A DNA stretch of 64,000 bases from Oceanimonas baumannii (lineage in GTDB: Bacteria; Pseudomonadota; Gammaproteobacteria; Enterobacterales; Aeromonadaceae): contig NZ_NQJF01000001.1 of the NCBI RefSeq assembly GCF_002245495.1, forward strand, positions 186,001 to 250,000, read 5' to 3'. The notes beneath the pieces are model-generated. The model had not been told where the DNA came from. It was given only the letters and a program-made list of their open reading frames with translations, and searched no databases. Numbering within the stretch: the stretch's first letter is position 1; each line of letters starts with the position of its first letter. The translations under genes were made by a program, and so were the position numbers. Below, in pieces: positions 30,909 through 39,589 of this stretch.

Positions 30909-30936
30909 AAAAAGCCCACCTTATGGTGGGCTTTTT
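30909..30936 (+). terminator. Terminator of tRNA-Pro
   Basis: 12-bp perfect stem AAAAAGCCCACC/GGTGGGCTTTTT with TTAT loop, 10 bp after the tRNA CCA end. Confidence 0.93.
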
Positions 30937-31027
30937 GCATTCCAACCGAACTTATTGTCCGAAGCATTTTTAGACCCCGTTTCCACGGGGCATAACAGGA
31001 AGCGTGATTGCTCTGCTGGCATACGGC

Positions 31028-31489
31028 CTATGGCTTGAACTCCATCAGCAATATCTGCACCGGCTGACCATGGCGCTCACGCCGCCGTTGCTCAACCGCA
31101 GTAAATCCCATCGCTTCGAAAAACGGACGGGCATTAATACTGGCATCACAATAAAGCCGGTACAGCCCTCTTGATGCGGCTTCGGCTTTAAGCCGCTGCA
31201 TCAGGGCCCGGCCAATGCCCTCACCCTGACGTTCATGGTGAACATAAAACAACTCGATACGACCATCATCATCCAGCTCGGCGAAGCCGAGCAACTGCTT
31301 TCCTTCCATCGCCACCAATGGCCGGGTGCGAATAAAACGGCTGACCCAACGCGGCTCGTCATACTCCTCAGGTGCCCATACCGCCAGCTCGCTTTCGCTG
31401 TAATCGGCCTGGCTGATCCGGTGCACGGTATCGTGGAACAACTGCCAGATACTGCCCGTTTCACCACTGTGGATCTTCCTGATTTCCAT
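31028..31489 (-). CDS. GNAT acetyltransferase, YafP-like
   Basis: 153-residue acetyl-CoA-dependent acetyltransferase of unknown substrate. Motif A is 'HHERQGEGIGRALMQRL' (about 84-100), with the R/QxxGxG/A pyrophosphate loop; the C-terminal 'DASINARPFFEAMGF' matches the YafP branch. ATG at 31489. It lies downstream of gapdh-arsJ on the same strand, but an intrinsic terminator (31554-31577) separates them, so it is probably expressed on its own. Confidence 0.88.
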   Translation of the reverse strand: MEIRKIHSGETGSIWQLFHDTVHRISQADYSESELAVWAPEEYDEPRWVSRFIRTRPLVAMEGKQLLGFAELDDDGRIELFYVHHERQGEGIGRALMQRLKAEAASRGLYRLYCDASINARPFFEAMGFTAVEQRRRERHGQPVQILLMEFKP

Positions 31490-31553
31490 AATTGCTCCTG
31501 CTCTGATACTGCTTACATGCTTCCTCCTCTATATAGCCACAGTTATTGCCAAT

Positions 31554-31577
31554 AAAAAAGTGGCCTTACAGCCACTT
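31554..31577 (-). terminator. Terminator of gapdh-arsJ
   Basis: 7-bp stem AAGTGGC/GCCACTT (31558-31564 with 31571-31577) followed by Ts on the minus strand, 35 bp past the arsJ stop. Confidence 0.85.
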
Positions 31578-31611
31578 TCCGTCCCCTGATACCATTTCTT
31601 ATACTTTTGGG

Positions 31612-32829
31612 CTAAGTGCGGCACGCTGTGCCCGGCTTAAGTCGGTGCGTAAACACCGCGGCCATCAGCAAAAAACCACAGGAAATCCATAAGCAGGCAA
31701 TTAACCCGGCCTGTTGATAGACCCAGCCCGACAAGAGCGTACCCAATAACCGCCCGCCGGCATTGGCCATGTAGTAAAAGCCCACATCCAGCGACACGCC
31801 GTCTTCACTGGCGTGGCTGACAATCAGATAACTGTGCAATGACGAGTTCACTGCAAACAGGGCACCAAACAACAGCAGCCCGCCGGGCAACAGCCAGTAT
31901 GGGCTCACTCCTGCCGACAGCCCCAGCGCTATCAAGGCCGGCACCAGTGCCAGCGGCAATACCCAGCCCAACGCCGCCTGTACGCCAGGCACAGTGCCTG
32001 AGCGTTTTCCGGTCAGGTAAGGTGCCAGTGACTGGATCAGGCCATAGCCGATAACCCAGCTTGCCAGAAAGCCGCCCACCTGCCAGTGATCCCACCCGAA
32101 CACCGTGGCCAGATACACCGGCAGCGCCACCACGAACCAGACATCCCGTGCGCCGAACAAAAACAATCGCGCAGCCGAGAGCAGGTTAATATTGCGGCTC
32201 TTGGAGAAAATATCCCGAAACCTGGGCTTGGCTTTGGCCCGGCCCAGCTCCTGCTTCAGCAGGACCAGACTTGCCAGCCAGACCAATGCCAATGCCGCTG
32301 CCATGGCGGCCACCGCGCTGGTAAAACCAAGTACCGTCAGCAACCCCCCGCCAAGAAAAAAGCCCGCTCCCTTAAGGGCGTTTTTAGAGCCGGTAAGCAG
32401 GGCAACCCAGCGATACAAGCTGCCTTCGGCACTCTTTGGCACCAGTAACTTAATGGCGCTCTTGGCGCTCATCTTGTTGAGATCCTTGGCAATGCCCGAC
32501 AGTGCCTGAGCTGCCATCACCCAAGGCACCGTCAGCCAGGCCGCCGGCACCAGCAACATAGCCAGTGCTGCCACCTGCAGCACCAGCCCCAGGTTCATGG
32601 TACGGTTTAACCCAAGTCTGGCACCCAGCCAGCCTCCGGCCAGATTGGTGATAATCCCGAACAGCTCGTAAAACAAAAACAACAACGCAATCTGTAACGG
32701 CGCATAACCCAGCTCATGAAAGTACAGCACCACCAACATGCGCAACGCGCCGTCGGTCAGGGTAAACGCCCAGTAGTTGCCAGTAATAAGCGCGTACTGG
32801 CGAACATCGGCAGACAGCAAGCCCGCCAC
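31612..32829 (-). CDS. arsJ: Organoarsenical efflux permease ArsJ
   Basis: Major facilitator, 405 residues, that exports 1-arseno-3-phosphoglycerate made by its partner GAPDH and so gives arsenate resistance (established in Pseudomonas aeruginosa DK2). Highly characteristic segments: 'YWAFTLTDGALRMLVVLYFH' near residue 20, 'ALSGIAKDLNKMSAKSAIKL' near 110 and 'DVGFYYMANAGGRLLGTLLS' near 345. The start is GTG at 32829, three bases after the GAPDH stop, so the two are coupled. No arsR or arsC is nearby. Confidence 0.95.
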   Translation of the reverse strand: MAGLLSADVRQYALITGNYWAFTLTDGALRMLVVLYFHELGYAPLQIALLFLFYELFGIITNLAGGWLGARLGLNRTMNLGLVLQVAALAMLLVPAAWLTVPWVMAAQALSGIAKDLNKMSAKSAIKLLVPKSAEGSLYRWVALLTGSKNALKGAGFFLGGGLLTVLGFTSAVAAMAAALALVWLASLVLLKQELGRAKAKPRFRDIFSKSRNINLLSAARLFLFGARDVWFVVALPVYLATVFGWDHWQVGGFLASWVIGYGLIQSLAPYLTGKRSGTVPGVQAALGWVLPLALVPALIALGLSAGVSPYWLLPGGLLLFGALFAVNSSLHSYLIVSHASEDGVSLDVGFYYMANAGGRLLGTLLSGWVYQQAGLIACLWISCGFLLMAAVFTHRLKPGTACRT

Positions 32830-32832
32830 CGC

Positions 32833-33846
32833 TCAGCGGACCTTGTCGAGCAGGCCGACCTTATACGCCAGCTCGGCGGCGCGGTTGGCATAACCCCATT
32901 CATTGTCGTACCAGACATACAGTTTGACCTGAGTACCGTTCACCACCATGGTAGAAAGCGCATCGATAATGCCGGAACGCGGATCAGTTTTATAATCCAC
33001 TGACACCAGCGGCCGCTCTTCATAACCCAAAATGCCGTTCAGCGCTCCTTCTGCAGCCTGTTTCAGTAACGCATTGACTTCTTCCGCCGTGGTGGCCTGC
33101 TCGACTTCAAACACACAGTCGGTCAGCGAGGCATTGGCCAGTGGCACCCGAACGGCATGCCCGTTAAGCCGGCCTTTCAGCTCGGGAAAAATATGAGTGA
33201 TGGCGGTGGCCGAACCGGTGGTAGTCGGGATCAGGCTTTGACCACAGGCCCGGGCCCGGCGCAAATCTTTATGGGGCGCATCAAGAATGGTCTGGGTATT
33301 GGTAATGTCATGAATGGTAGTCATGGAGCCATGCCTGATCCCCAGCTGTTCGTGGATCACTTTTACCACCGGTGCCAGGCAGTTGGTCGTGCAGGAGGCG
33401 GCGGTCACAATAGGGTGTTGCTCAGGATCGTACAGGTGATCATTCACCCCCATCACCACGTTGAGCACGCCGTCTTCCTTGACCGGAGCCGTCACCACTA
33501 CCCGCTTGACCCCTTGCTCAAGGTAAGCCGCCAGCAGGCGTTGCGTTTTCATTTTGCCCGAGGCTTCAATCACCACATCACAGCCAGACCAGTCGGTTGC
33601 GGCAATGGTGTCGTGCTGTGTACAGCCAATGCGCTGCCCACCCACTATGATGCTCTGCCCATCGGCATGAGCTTCATGCTGCCAGCGGCCGTGTACCGAA
33701 TCAAAATTCAGCAAATGCGCCAGAGTAACGGCATCGCCGGCGGGATCATTTATGTGTACAAACTCCACATCTTCCCGGTGCCAGGCTGCACGCAGAGCCA
33801 GCCGCCCCATGCGACCAAAGCCGTTGATTCCGATTCGTATGGCCAT
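32833..33846 (-). CDS. ArsJ-associated glyceraldehyde-3-phosphate dehydrogenase
   Basis: NAD-dependent GAPDH, 337 residues, that can use arsenate in place of phosphate to form the unstable 1-arseno-3-phosphoglycerate exported by ArsJ. Rossmann motif '[14 protein letters not shown]', catalytic cysteine in '[13 protein letters not shown]' near residue 150, and '[11 protein letters not shown]' near the C-terminus. Start at ATG 33846 with AAGGAG; the frame open to 33954 runs into the pstS terminator and is rejected. The tight link to arsJ decides the role; it is distinct from Epd at 14774-15793. pstS lies just upstream on the same strand. Confidence 0.93.
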   Translation of the reverse strand: MAIRIGINGFGRMGRLALRAAWHREDVEFVHINDPAGDAVTLAHLLNFDSVHGRWQHEAHADGQSIIVGGQRIGCTQHDTIAATDWSGCDVVIEASGKMKTQRLLAAYLEQGVKRVVVTAPVKEDGVLNVVMGVNDHLYDPEQHPIVTAASCTTNCLAPVVKVIHEQLGIRHGSMTTIHDITNTQTILDAPHKDLRRARACGQSLIPTTTGSATAITHIFPELKGRLNGHAVRVPLANASLTDCVFEVEQATTAEEVNALLKQAAEGALNGILGYEERPLVSVDYKTDPRSGIIDALSTMVVNGTQVKLYVWYDNEWGYANRAAELAYKVGLLDKVR

Positions 33847-33922
33847 TGTAATACTCCTTGAGTACGTTAATTTATCAGTGTCACCGGCGAGGATATATGA
33901 AAAAACGTATAAGTTAAATGTG

Positions 33923-33947
33923 AAAAAAGCCCCGGATGACCGGGGCT
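33923..33947 (-). terminator. Terminator of pstS
   Basis: 8-bp stem AGCCCCGG/CCGGGGCT (33928-33935 with 33940-33947), 4-nt loop, T6 tract on the minus strand. It separates pstS from gapdh-arsJ; read-through would join them. Confidence 0.92.
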
Positions 33948-33978
33948 CAGACAAACAATGTTGAAGAAAAAGGAAACC

Positions 33979-34947
33979 TTACAGGCCCAGCTTTTTCAGG
34001 TCGGCTTCTACCACAGCGGCAGGAACCGGTACATAGCCGTCTTTATCTACGATTTGCTGACCCTGCTTGGATAACATCAGTTTAACGAACTCAGCTTCCA
34101 TCGGACCCAGCGGCTTGTTCGGGTGCTTGTTGACGTATACGTAGAGGAAGCGGGACAGCGGGTATTCACCGCTGATGGCGTTATCAGAGTTGGCTTCCAC
34201 ATAATCGGTAGAGCCGGCTTCAGCCAGCGGCACAGCACGTACACTTGAGGTGCTGTAGCCCAGACCGGAGTAACCGATGGCGTTCAGAGAGGAAGACACA
34301 GACTGCACAACAGAAGCGGAGCCGGGCTGCTCGTTCACGTTATTCTTGAAGTCACCCTTACACAGAGCCTGATCCTTGAAGTAACCGTAAGTACCGGACA
34401 CAGAGTTACGACCATAGAGCTGGATATCACGGTTGCTCCAGTCGCCATCCAGGCCGGTCTGGCCCCACTGGCTGATTTGCTCGGCCATACCACAGGCCAG
34501 CGTGCTGGAGAAAATCGCATCAACCTGATCCAGGCTCAGGCCTTCAATGGGGTTGTCTTTATGGACAAATACCGCCAGCGCATCGATGGCAACACGAATG
34601 GCTGTAGGCTTGTAGCCATAGCGCTTTTCAAACGCTTCAATTTCATTGCTCTTCATGGCACGGCTCATCGGGCCGAACTGGGAAGTGCCTTCAGTCAGGG
34701 CGGGCGGAGCAGTGGACGAACCGGCAGCCTGGATTTGTACGTTTACGTTGGGATACTGGCGTTTGAACTCTTCGGCCCACAGGGTCATCATGTTGGCCAG
34801 GGTGTCAGAGCCAACAGAAGACACGTTACCGGAAACACCACTGACTTTCTCATAATCCTTCAGCGAAGCATCAACAGCAGCTGAAGCGGAAGTGGCCGCC
34901 ATGGCCAGGGTCAGTCCCAGTACACTTGCCAGTTTGTTCAGTTTCAT
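33979..34947 (-). CDS. pstS: Phosphate ABC transporter substrate-binding protein
   Basis: Periplasmic phosphate-binding protein that feeds PstCAB. 322 residues from ATG 34947, with a clear signal peptide ([20 protein letters not shown], cleavage probably after ASA at about residue 23). Phosphate-binding loops are seen in '[11 protein letters not shown]', '[12 protein letters not shown]' and '[14 protein letters not shown]'. It belongs to the group of longer, Vibrio-type PstS proteins that use extended PstC and PstA. The frame to 35085 passes through a Pho box and is rejected. pstS is about 8 kb from pstCAB. Confidence 0.97.
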   Translation of the reverse strand: MKLNKLASVLGLTLAMAATSASAAVDASLKDYEKVSGVSGNVSSVGSDTLANMMTLWAEEFKRQYPNVNVQIQAAGSSTAPPALTEGTSQFGPMSRAMKSNEIEAFEKRYGYKPTAIRVAIDALAVFVHKDNPIEGLSLDQVDAIFSSTLACGMAEQISQWGQTGLDGDWSNRDIQLYGRNSVSGTYGYFKDQALCKGDFKNNVNEQPGSASVVQSVSSSLNAIGYSGLGYSTSSVRAVPLAEAGSTDYVEANSDNAISGEYPLSRFLYVYVNKHPNKPLGPMEAEFVKLMLSKQGQQIVDKDGYVPVPAAVVEADLKKLGL

Positions 34948-35024
34948 CCTTAATCTCCAATAAGTTCGGTCTTTTAAGACGCGGCCAGTATTGCCGCCGG
35001 TAATGACAATCCTATGAAGACAAA

Positions 35025-35042
35025 GTGACGGTTTTATGACAA
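35025..35042 (-). promoter_or_regulatory. Pho box upstream of pstS
   Basis: Minus strand TTGTCAT-AAAA-CCGTCAC matches the PhoB consensus at about 16 of 18 positions, 78 bp before the pstS ATG. Extra TGTCAT-like half sites flank it on both sides. Confidence 0.85.
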
Positions 35043-35119
35043 GCCATATAAATGTCATACCGGCAAAAGCAGAAATAGATGGCATGCTTCACCAGAGAGA
35101 AAATAGCAAAACCGTCAGC

Positions 35120-35147
35120 AAAAAAATTCCGGCCCTGAGGCCGGAAT
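35120..35147 (-). terminator. Terminator of phoBR
   Basis: 9-bp stem ATTCCGGCC/GGCCGGAAT (35126-35134 with 35139-35147), 4-nt loop, then a T tract on the minus strand, 33 bp after the phoR stop. Confidence 0.92.
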
Positions 35148-35179
35148 AAATAGTTGATTAACAGCTTAAAACAAACGGC

Positions 35180-36496
35180 TCAGTCACCTTGCTGTGTACC
35201 GCCATCGGTGACCAGCAAGCGCGCGGGCAGGCGGAAGCTGAAACAGCTGCCTTCACCGGTACGACTTTCAATCTCAAGGTGACTGTCATGATGGCTGAGG
35301 GCATGTTTAACAATAGCCAGTCCCAGTCCGGAGCCACCAGTCTGACGGCTGCGGGCCTTGTCCACCCGGTAAAAACGCTCGGTAAGACGGGTAATATGCT
35401 CAGGAGCAATCCCATCACCATCATCCGTGACGGAAAAGCAGCCGAGCTCACCCTGACGAGCCCACTCCACTCTGATATGACTGCCATCCGGTGTGTGACG
35501 CACCGCGTTATAGACCAGGTTGGAGGCGGCACTGCGCAACTGCTCCGGCTCTCCCCGTACCTTCAGGCCCGGCTCAATCACAAAACTGAAGCGGTGCCCC
35601 CGCTCACCACTGAGCGCAACCGCCTCCTGCTCCAGCATCTGCAACACGGCCGGCATATCCACTACCCGGCTAAAGTCAGGCTGAGTCGCCGCTTCATAGC
35701 GGGTCAGGGTCATCAGCTGGTTAACCAGCGCATCCATCCGCTGGGTTTGTTCCAGCAACACCTTCTGGGTTTTCTGCCAGCGTTGCTCCGATGGCAGTTC
35801 TTCCAGCATTTCCAGATAACCTTTCAGCACCGTCAGTGGTGTACGTAATTCATGGGAAACATTCGCCACAAAGGATTTACGTACCTGCTCCAGGCTTCTC
35901 AGTCGGGTAACATCCCGGACCACCAGCAGCGCCTGATCTTCGGTATAGGGCATAATGCGGCACTCCAATAAACGCTCTTCGCTCAGTGGTGATGGCATTT
36001 CCAGCGGTTCGCGAAAATCCGCTCGCTTCATATAGCTGATAAACACCGGCATCCGGATAAGGTTGCCAATATGCTGGCCGGCATCGTCGGGCCAGCGAAA
36101 TCCCAACAACTGCTGAGCCAGCTTATTGCACCAGATGATGCTGCCATCCCGGCGAATAACCACGGCCGCATCGGGCAAGGCCTCGGCCCCTTCACGAAAA
36201 CGACGCACCAGCCGGGCCAGTTCCCGACGACGGGCACGCTGACGCTGCTGCAGCCGGTAAATGCCATTGAAAATTCCTTCCCAGCTGCCTTTGCCTTCAG
36301 GCGGCGTCATGCTGCGGTCCTGCCACAGCCATACCGATAACATATGCTGGAAGCGGTAATGCATTGCCAGCTGGATCACGGTTCCGGCCAGCAGACCAGC
36401 AGCCAGATTGCCGGCCAACAGACCGGCCAGTCCCAGAAAGGAGTAAAACAGGGCCCATCGCCACCATCGGCTTTGGCCGGTATTGTGTTGCTGCAT
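35180..36496 (-). CDS. phoR: Phosphate regulon sensor kinase PhoR
   Basis: Inner-membrane histidine kinase that phosphorylates PhoB when phosphate is scarce. 438 residues from ATG 36496, which has GAGG upstream; the longer frame overlaps phoB. N-terminal membrane hairpin (about 13-50), PAS domain (about 95-200), phospho-acceptor His in 'FVANVSHELRTPLTVLKGYL' near residue 212, and ATPase boxes 'NLVYNAVRHTP', 'DDGDGIAPEH' and 'GGSGLGLAIVKH'. It lies seven bases after phoB. Confidence 0.97.
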   Translation of the reverse strand: MQQHNTGQSRWWRWALFYSFLGLAGLLAGNLAAGLLAGTVIQLAMHYRFQHMLSVWLWQDRSMTPPEGKGSWEGIFNGIYRLQQRQRARRRELARLVRRFREGAEALPDAAVVIRRDGSIIWCNKLAQQLLGFRWPDDAGQHIGNLIRMPVFISYMKRADFREPLEMPSPLSEERLLECRIMPYTEDQALLVVRDVTRLRSLEQVRKSFVANVSHELRTPLTVLKGYLEMLEELPSEQRWQKTQKVLLEQTQRMDALVNQLMTLTRYEAATQPDFSRVVDMPAVLQMLEQEAVALSGERGHRFSFVIEPGLKVRGEPEQLRSAASNLVYNAVRHTPDGSHIRVEWARQGELGCFSVTDDGDGIAPEHITRLTERFYRVDKARSRQTGGSGLGLAIVKHALSHHDSHLEIESRTGEGSCFSFRLPARLLVTDGGTQQGD

Positions 36497-36503
36497 CAAA
36501 GCC

Positions 36504-37193
36504 TCATGGGCGCACAGAGAAACGGTAGCCGGCACCCCGCACCGTCTGGATCAGCTGATCATGTCCGCTGGCGGAAATGGCTTTACGCAACCGGCGAATA
36601 TGCACATCCACGGTGCGATCTTCCACAAATACATTGGTGCCCCATACGTTATTAAGCAACTGTTCGCGGCTGTATACCCGCTCCGGATGGGTCATAAAGA
36701 AATGCAGCAATTTGAATTCGGTCGGGCCCATATCAAGCTGCTGGCTGGCAGCACTGACTCGGTGGCTGAGAGGATCGAGGCGCAGCCCCTGCACTTCAAT
36801 GACATCTTCCACCGAAGTGGGAGCCACCCGGCGTAATACTGCCTTGAGACGAGAGGTCAGCTCTTTGGGAGAAAACGGCTTGGTAATATAATCGTCAGCA
36901 CCGACATCCAGCCCTTTTATTTTATCTTCTTCTTCGGCACGGGCGGTCAGCATAATCACCGGGATCTGACGGGTCAGCTCATCCTGTTTCAGGTGTTTGA
37001 TAAACTGAATACCACTGCCCCCGGGTAACATCCAGTCCAGTAAAATAAGCTCGGGATAAGGCTCTTTAATCATCTCCAAAGCCTGATTGTAATCTTCGGC
37101 TTCCAGCGTTTCGAACCCCTTTTCTTCCAGTACGAAACACAGCATTTCACGAATGGGAGCTTCGTCCTCAACCACCAGTATTTTCCGTGTCAT
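36504..37193 (-). CDS. phoB: Phosphate regulon response regulator PhoB
   Basis: OmpR-type activator of the Pho regulon. 229 residues, the same as E. coli. Receiver with Asp53 in '[13 protein letters not shown]' and '[13 protein letters not shown]'; winged-helix DNA-binding domain with '[17 protein letters not shown]'. ATG at 37193. First gene of phoBR, with a Pho-box-like sequence 58 bp upstream, consistent with autoregulation. Confidence 0.98.
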   Translation of the reverse strand: MTRKILVVEDEAPIREMLCFVLEEKGFETLEAEDYNQALEMIKEPYPELILLDWMLPGGSGIQFIKHLKQDELTRQIPVIMLTARAEEEDKIKGLDVGADDYITKPFSPKELTSRLKAVLRRVAPTSVEDVIEVQGLRLDPLSHRVSAASQQLDMGPTEFKLLHFFMTHPERVYSREQLLNNVWGTNVFVEDRTVDVHIRRLRKAISASGHDQLIQTVRGAGYRFSVRP

Positions 37194-37250
37194 TCTTACC
37201 CTGCCTCTTGGTATGGATCTTTTTAGCTCTGGCCATTATTGGAAGCAAGT

Positions 37251-37268
37251 ATGACATTTTTATGAAAC
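37251..37268 (-). promoter_or_regulatory. Pho box upstream of phoB
   Basis: Minus strand GTTTCAT-AAAA-ATGTCAT matches the PhoB consensus at about 15 of 18 positions, 58 bp before the phoB ATG. Confidence 0.75.
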
Positions 37269-37283
37269 CATGACGTAAAGGTT

Positions 37284-37718
37284 TCACGATAACGTGCTAT
37301 TAAACCCCATACACAACTGAGGCTGCCCGGTACCCGGGTCGGTACTTTCATCGGTAACGGCAAATCCGTGCTGACGATAAAAGTTCACAGCAATGTCATT
37401 TTCGCAATAAACCTTAAGCAACAACTGCCTTCTCCGGCGTTTGGCCGTGGCCATCAATGCCCGGCCAATTCCCCGCTGCTGACAGTCGGGCCGCACAAAC
37501 AAGGCGGCCAGATAATTATCTGCCAGGGCGACAAACCCCTGTATATTGCCCTCCCGTTCATATACCCACACCTCTGCCAAGGGCAGATAGCGCGCACGCA
37601 TTTGCTCCTGCTGCTGCCACCAGTAAGCGGCTGGCACAAAGTCGTGTGCCTGCAATGACGCAAGCAGCCATACATCCAGGATGGCATCGGTATCTTCCGG
37701 CCTGGCCTGTCGTATCAT
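37284..37718 (-). CDS. GNAT acetyltransferase, YjaB-like
   Basis: 144-residue acetyltransferase of unknown substrate. Motif A is 'VRPDCQQRGIGRALMATA' near residue 77, and the C-terminal 'NDIAVNFYRQHGFAVTDEST' matches the YjaB group. The start at 37718 follows no strong ribosome binding site. Its stop lies within 20 bp of the phoB Pho box, so it ends inside the phoB promoter region. Upstream is the divergent rdgC. Confidence 0.88.
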   Translation of the reverse strand: MIRQARPEDTDAILDVWLLASLQAHDFVPAAYWWQQQEQMRARYLPLAEVWVYEREGNIQGFVALADNYLAALFVRPDCQQRGIGRALMATAKRRRRQLLLKVYCENDIAVNFYRQHGFAVTDESTDPGTGQPQLCMGFNSTLS

Positions 37719-37894
37719 GACGCATTCCTTCAGGGCTGACTGATAACTTCAATTGTATGGACTCACAGCCTGCCCGCGCGGAGATTTATGCACCTCTGTG
37801 AGCAGGATCCGCCTTTATGATCCAGGAATGAACACTGATCACAAAGTCGGATTACAGTACAATGCCGGTTTTTCGGCTCGTGACCGAGGACGCC

Positions 37895-38803
37895 ATGTGG
37901 TTTAAAAATCTGCAAGTTTACCGTTTTACCCGCCCCTTTGAGCTCAGCCTGGAAGAGCTGGAAACCCAGCTTGAAAGCATGACCTTCAGTCCCTGCGGCA
38001 GTCAGGACCAGGCCAAATTCGGCTGGATTTCCCCTCTGGGAAAACAGGGACAAGCCCTGACCCACAGCGCCGGCAATCAGATTCTGCTGTGTGCAAAAAA
38101 AGAAGAAAAAATGCTGCCGGGCTCTGTCGTCAACGATGAAGTGGCCGAGAAAGTGGAATTACTGGAAGCCGAGCAGGGTCGTGCACTGAAGAAAAAAGAA
38201 AAAGATGCCATCAAGGAAGAAGTTATCGTCAGCCTGCTGCCCCGGGCTTTCAGCCGTTTTCAACAAACCTGGGCCTGGATTAACCCTGACGATGGGTTTA
38301 TCGCCGTGGATGCCAGCTCCGCCAAGCGCGCCGAAGATCTGCTGGCGCTGCTGAGAAAATGTACTGGCAGCCTGCCGGTGGTTCCGCTGGCCATGACCAC
38401 GCCGCCCGAACTGACCCTGACTGACTGGTTAAAAGAAGGCGCAGCGCCCGCCGGTTTTGCCCTGGAAGACGAAGCCGAGCTGCGCTCCGCGCTGGAGCAT
38501 GGCGGGATTATTCGTGCCAAACAGCAGGATTTACTGAGCGAGGAAATGAAGGCTCATCTCGACGCCGACAAACTGGTCACCAAGCTGGCTCTGAACTGGT
38601 CCGAGACCATCAGCTTTATTCTTGGTGATGATATGAGCATCAAGCGGCTCAAGTTTTCGGAAGAGCTGCGCGAGCAGAATGATGATGTCACCAGCGAAGA
38701 TCCCGCCGCTCGCTTTGACGCCGACTTTGCCTTGGTCACCGGAGAGCTGTCCCGCTTTATTCCCGAACTGATCGACGCCATGGGTGGTGAGGAAAGCCGT
38801 TAA
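37895..38803 (+). CDS. rdgC: Recombination-associated protein RdgC
   Basis: Ring-shaped dimer that binds double-stranded DNA and restrains RecA filament activity. 302 residues from the ATG at 37895, close to the 303 of E. coli. Typical N-terminus 'MWFKNLQVYRFTRPFEL', plus 'GWISPLGKQG' and the basic C-terminal surface 'LALNWSETISFILGDDMSI'. The in-frame start at 37862 is rejected on length. Two hairpins without T tracts follow the gene. Confidence 0.96.
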   Translation: MWFKNLQVYRFTRPFELSLEELETQLESMTFSPCGSQDQAKFGWISPLGKQGQALTHSAGNQILLCAKKEEKMLPGSVVNDEVAEKVELLEAEQGRALKKKEKDAIKEEVIVSLLPRAFSRFQQTWAWINPDDGFIAVDASSAKRAEDLLALLRKCTGSLPVVPLAMTTPPELTLTDWLKEGAAPAGFALEDEAELRSALEHGGIIRAKQQDLLSEEMKAHLDADKLVTKLALNWSETISFILGDDMSIKRLKFSEELREQNDDVTSEDPAARFDADFALVTGELSRFIPELIDAMGGEESR

Positions 38804-38829
38804 CCGAGTTGCCAGGACACTGGCCGAAC

Positions 38830-38897
38830 GCCGGGCAAGGGGAACGCCCGGCTCGCCGTAAATCCATCCATGGTGGTAACAGACCGCCATGGATGGA
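38830..38897. repeat. Tandem hairpins downstream of rdgC
   Basis: First stem of 7 bp (38830-38836 with 38846-38852), then a 14-bp stem with one G-T pair (38863-38876 with 38884-38897) and a 7-nt loop. Neither has a T tract. They may protect the rdgC 3' end or form a two-arm REP-type element. The rest of the spacer to 39084 shows no gene. Confidence 0.5.
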
Positions 38898-39084
38898 GGT
38901 CAGGACGAACAGGCAACATCGACGTTTCACGCAGCAACAAAGCTGCCCCTTCTGTATGACGAAAGCTGTCCTACACTTTTCATTTTCAACACGTTCCTGT
39001 CCGGTTGTCACCGGCAACGACGGTTTCCTTCGCAAATGGACACCATACTATGGTGTCGTCATATTCCATGAAAGGAACGTCTCC

Positions 39085-39489
39085 ATGCGTCACTGTACTC
39101 TTGCCGGCCTGACAGGGCTGCTATGGCTTTCCGCCCTGCCCGCCCAGGCTCATGACGATGGCTATCGCCACAGTTACAAACATGAAGCGGATTATCATGG
39201 TAAATACAGACACGAATACCGCAGAGACCCTCTGCCCATCACCACGGTAGCCGAAGCCCGCCACCTTGCCGACGACAGCCGTATTATTCTTTCCGGTCGA
39301 ATTGTGCGCCGGCTGGACGATGATGAGTTTTTGTTCAGTGACGGTACCGGCACCATCAAAATAGAAATGGATGACGATGACTGGCGTGATCTGCGCCGGC
39401 ACCGGCGAAGCCGCATTCTTATCTGGGCCGAAGTGGACAGGGACGATGACCACACCGAACTGGAGGTAGAGCGGGTTCGCCCGGCATAA
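39085..39489 (+). CDS. YgiW/YdeI-family OB-fold periplasmic protein
   Basis: 134 residues with a signal peptide (about 1-22, ending AQA). The mature part starts with a His/Tyr/Asp-rich stretch of about 25 residues that could bind metal. The bacterial OB-fold (BOF) domain follows: 'TTVAEARHLADDSRIILSGR', 'FLFSDGTGTIKIEMDDDDW' and 'ILIWAEVDRDDD'. Family members such as YgiW and VisP are linked to stress tolerance. Start at ATG 39085 with AAGGAA upstream. It stands alone between rdgC and trhP. Confidence 0.88.
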   Translation: MRHCTLAGLTGLLWLSALPAQAHDDGYRHSYKHEADYHGKYRHEYRRDPLPITTVAEARHLADDSRIILSGRIVRRLDDDEFLFSDGTGTIKIEMDDDDWRDLRRHRRSRILIWAEVDRDDDHTELEVERVRPA

Positions 39490-39589
39490 CACTAACCATG
39501 ACTCGAAATTGCCGGCACATGAGAGTAAAATGCCCACCCCGGCCGCCATCAGGTGGTGGCCTGCTGACCTGACATCAGACGAGAACATT

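Noticed and set aside
33880-33920. ArsR operator before gapdh-arsJ
   Set aside because: TATACG-TTTTTT-CATATA is only a loose dyad in AT-rich DNA; without an arsR nearby the call is too weak.
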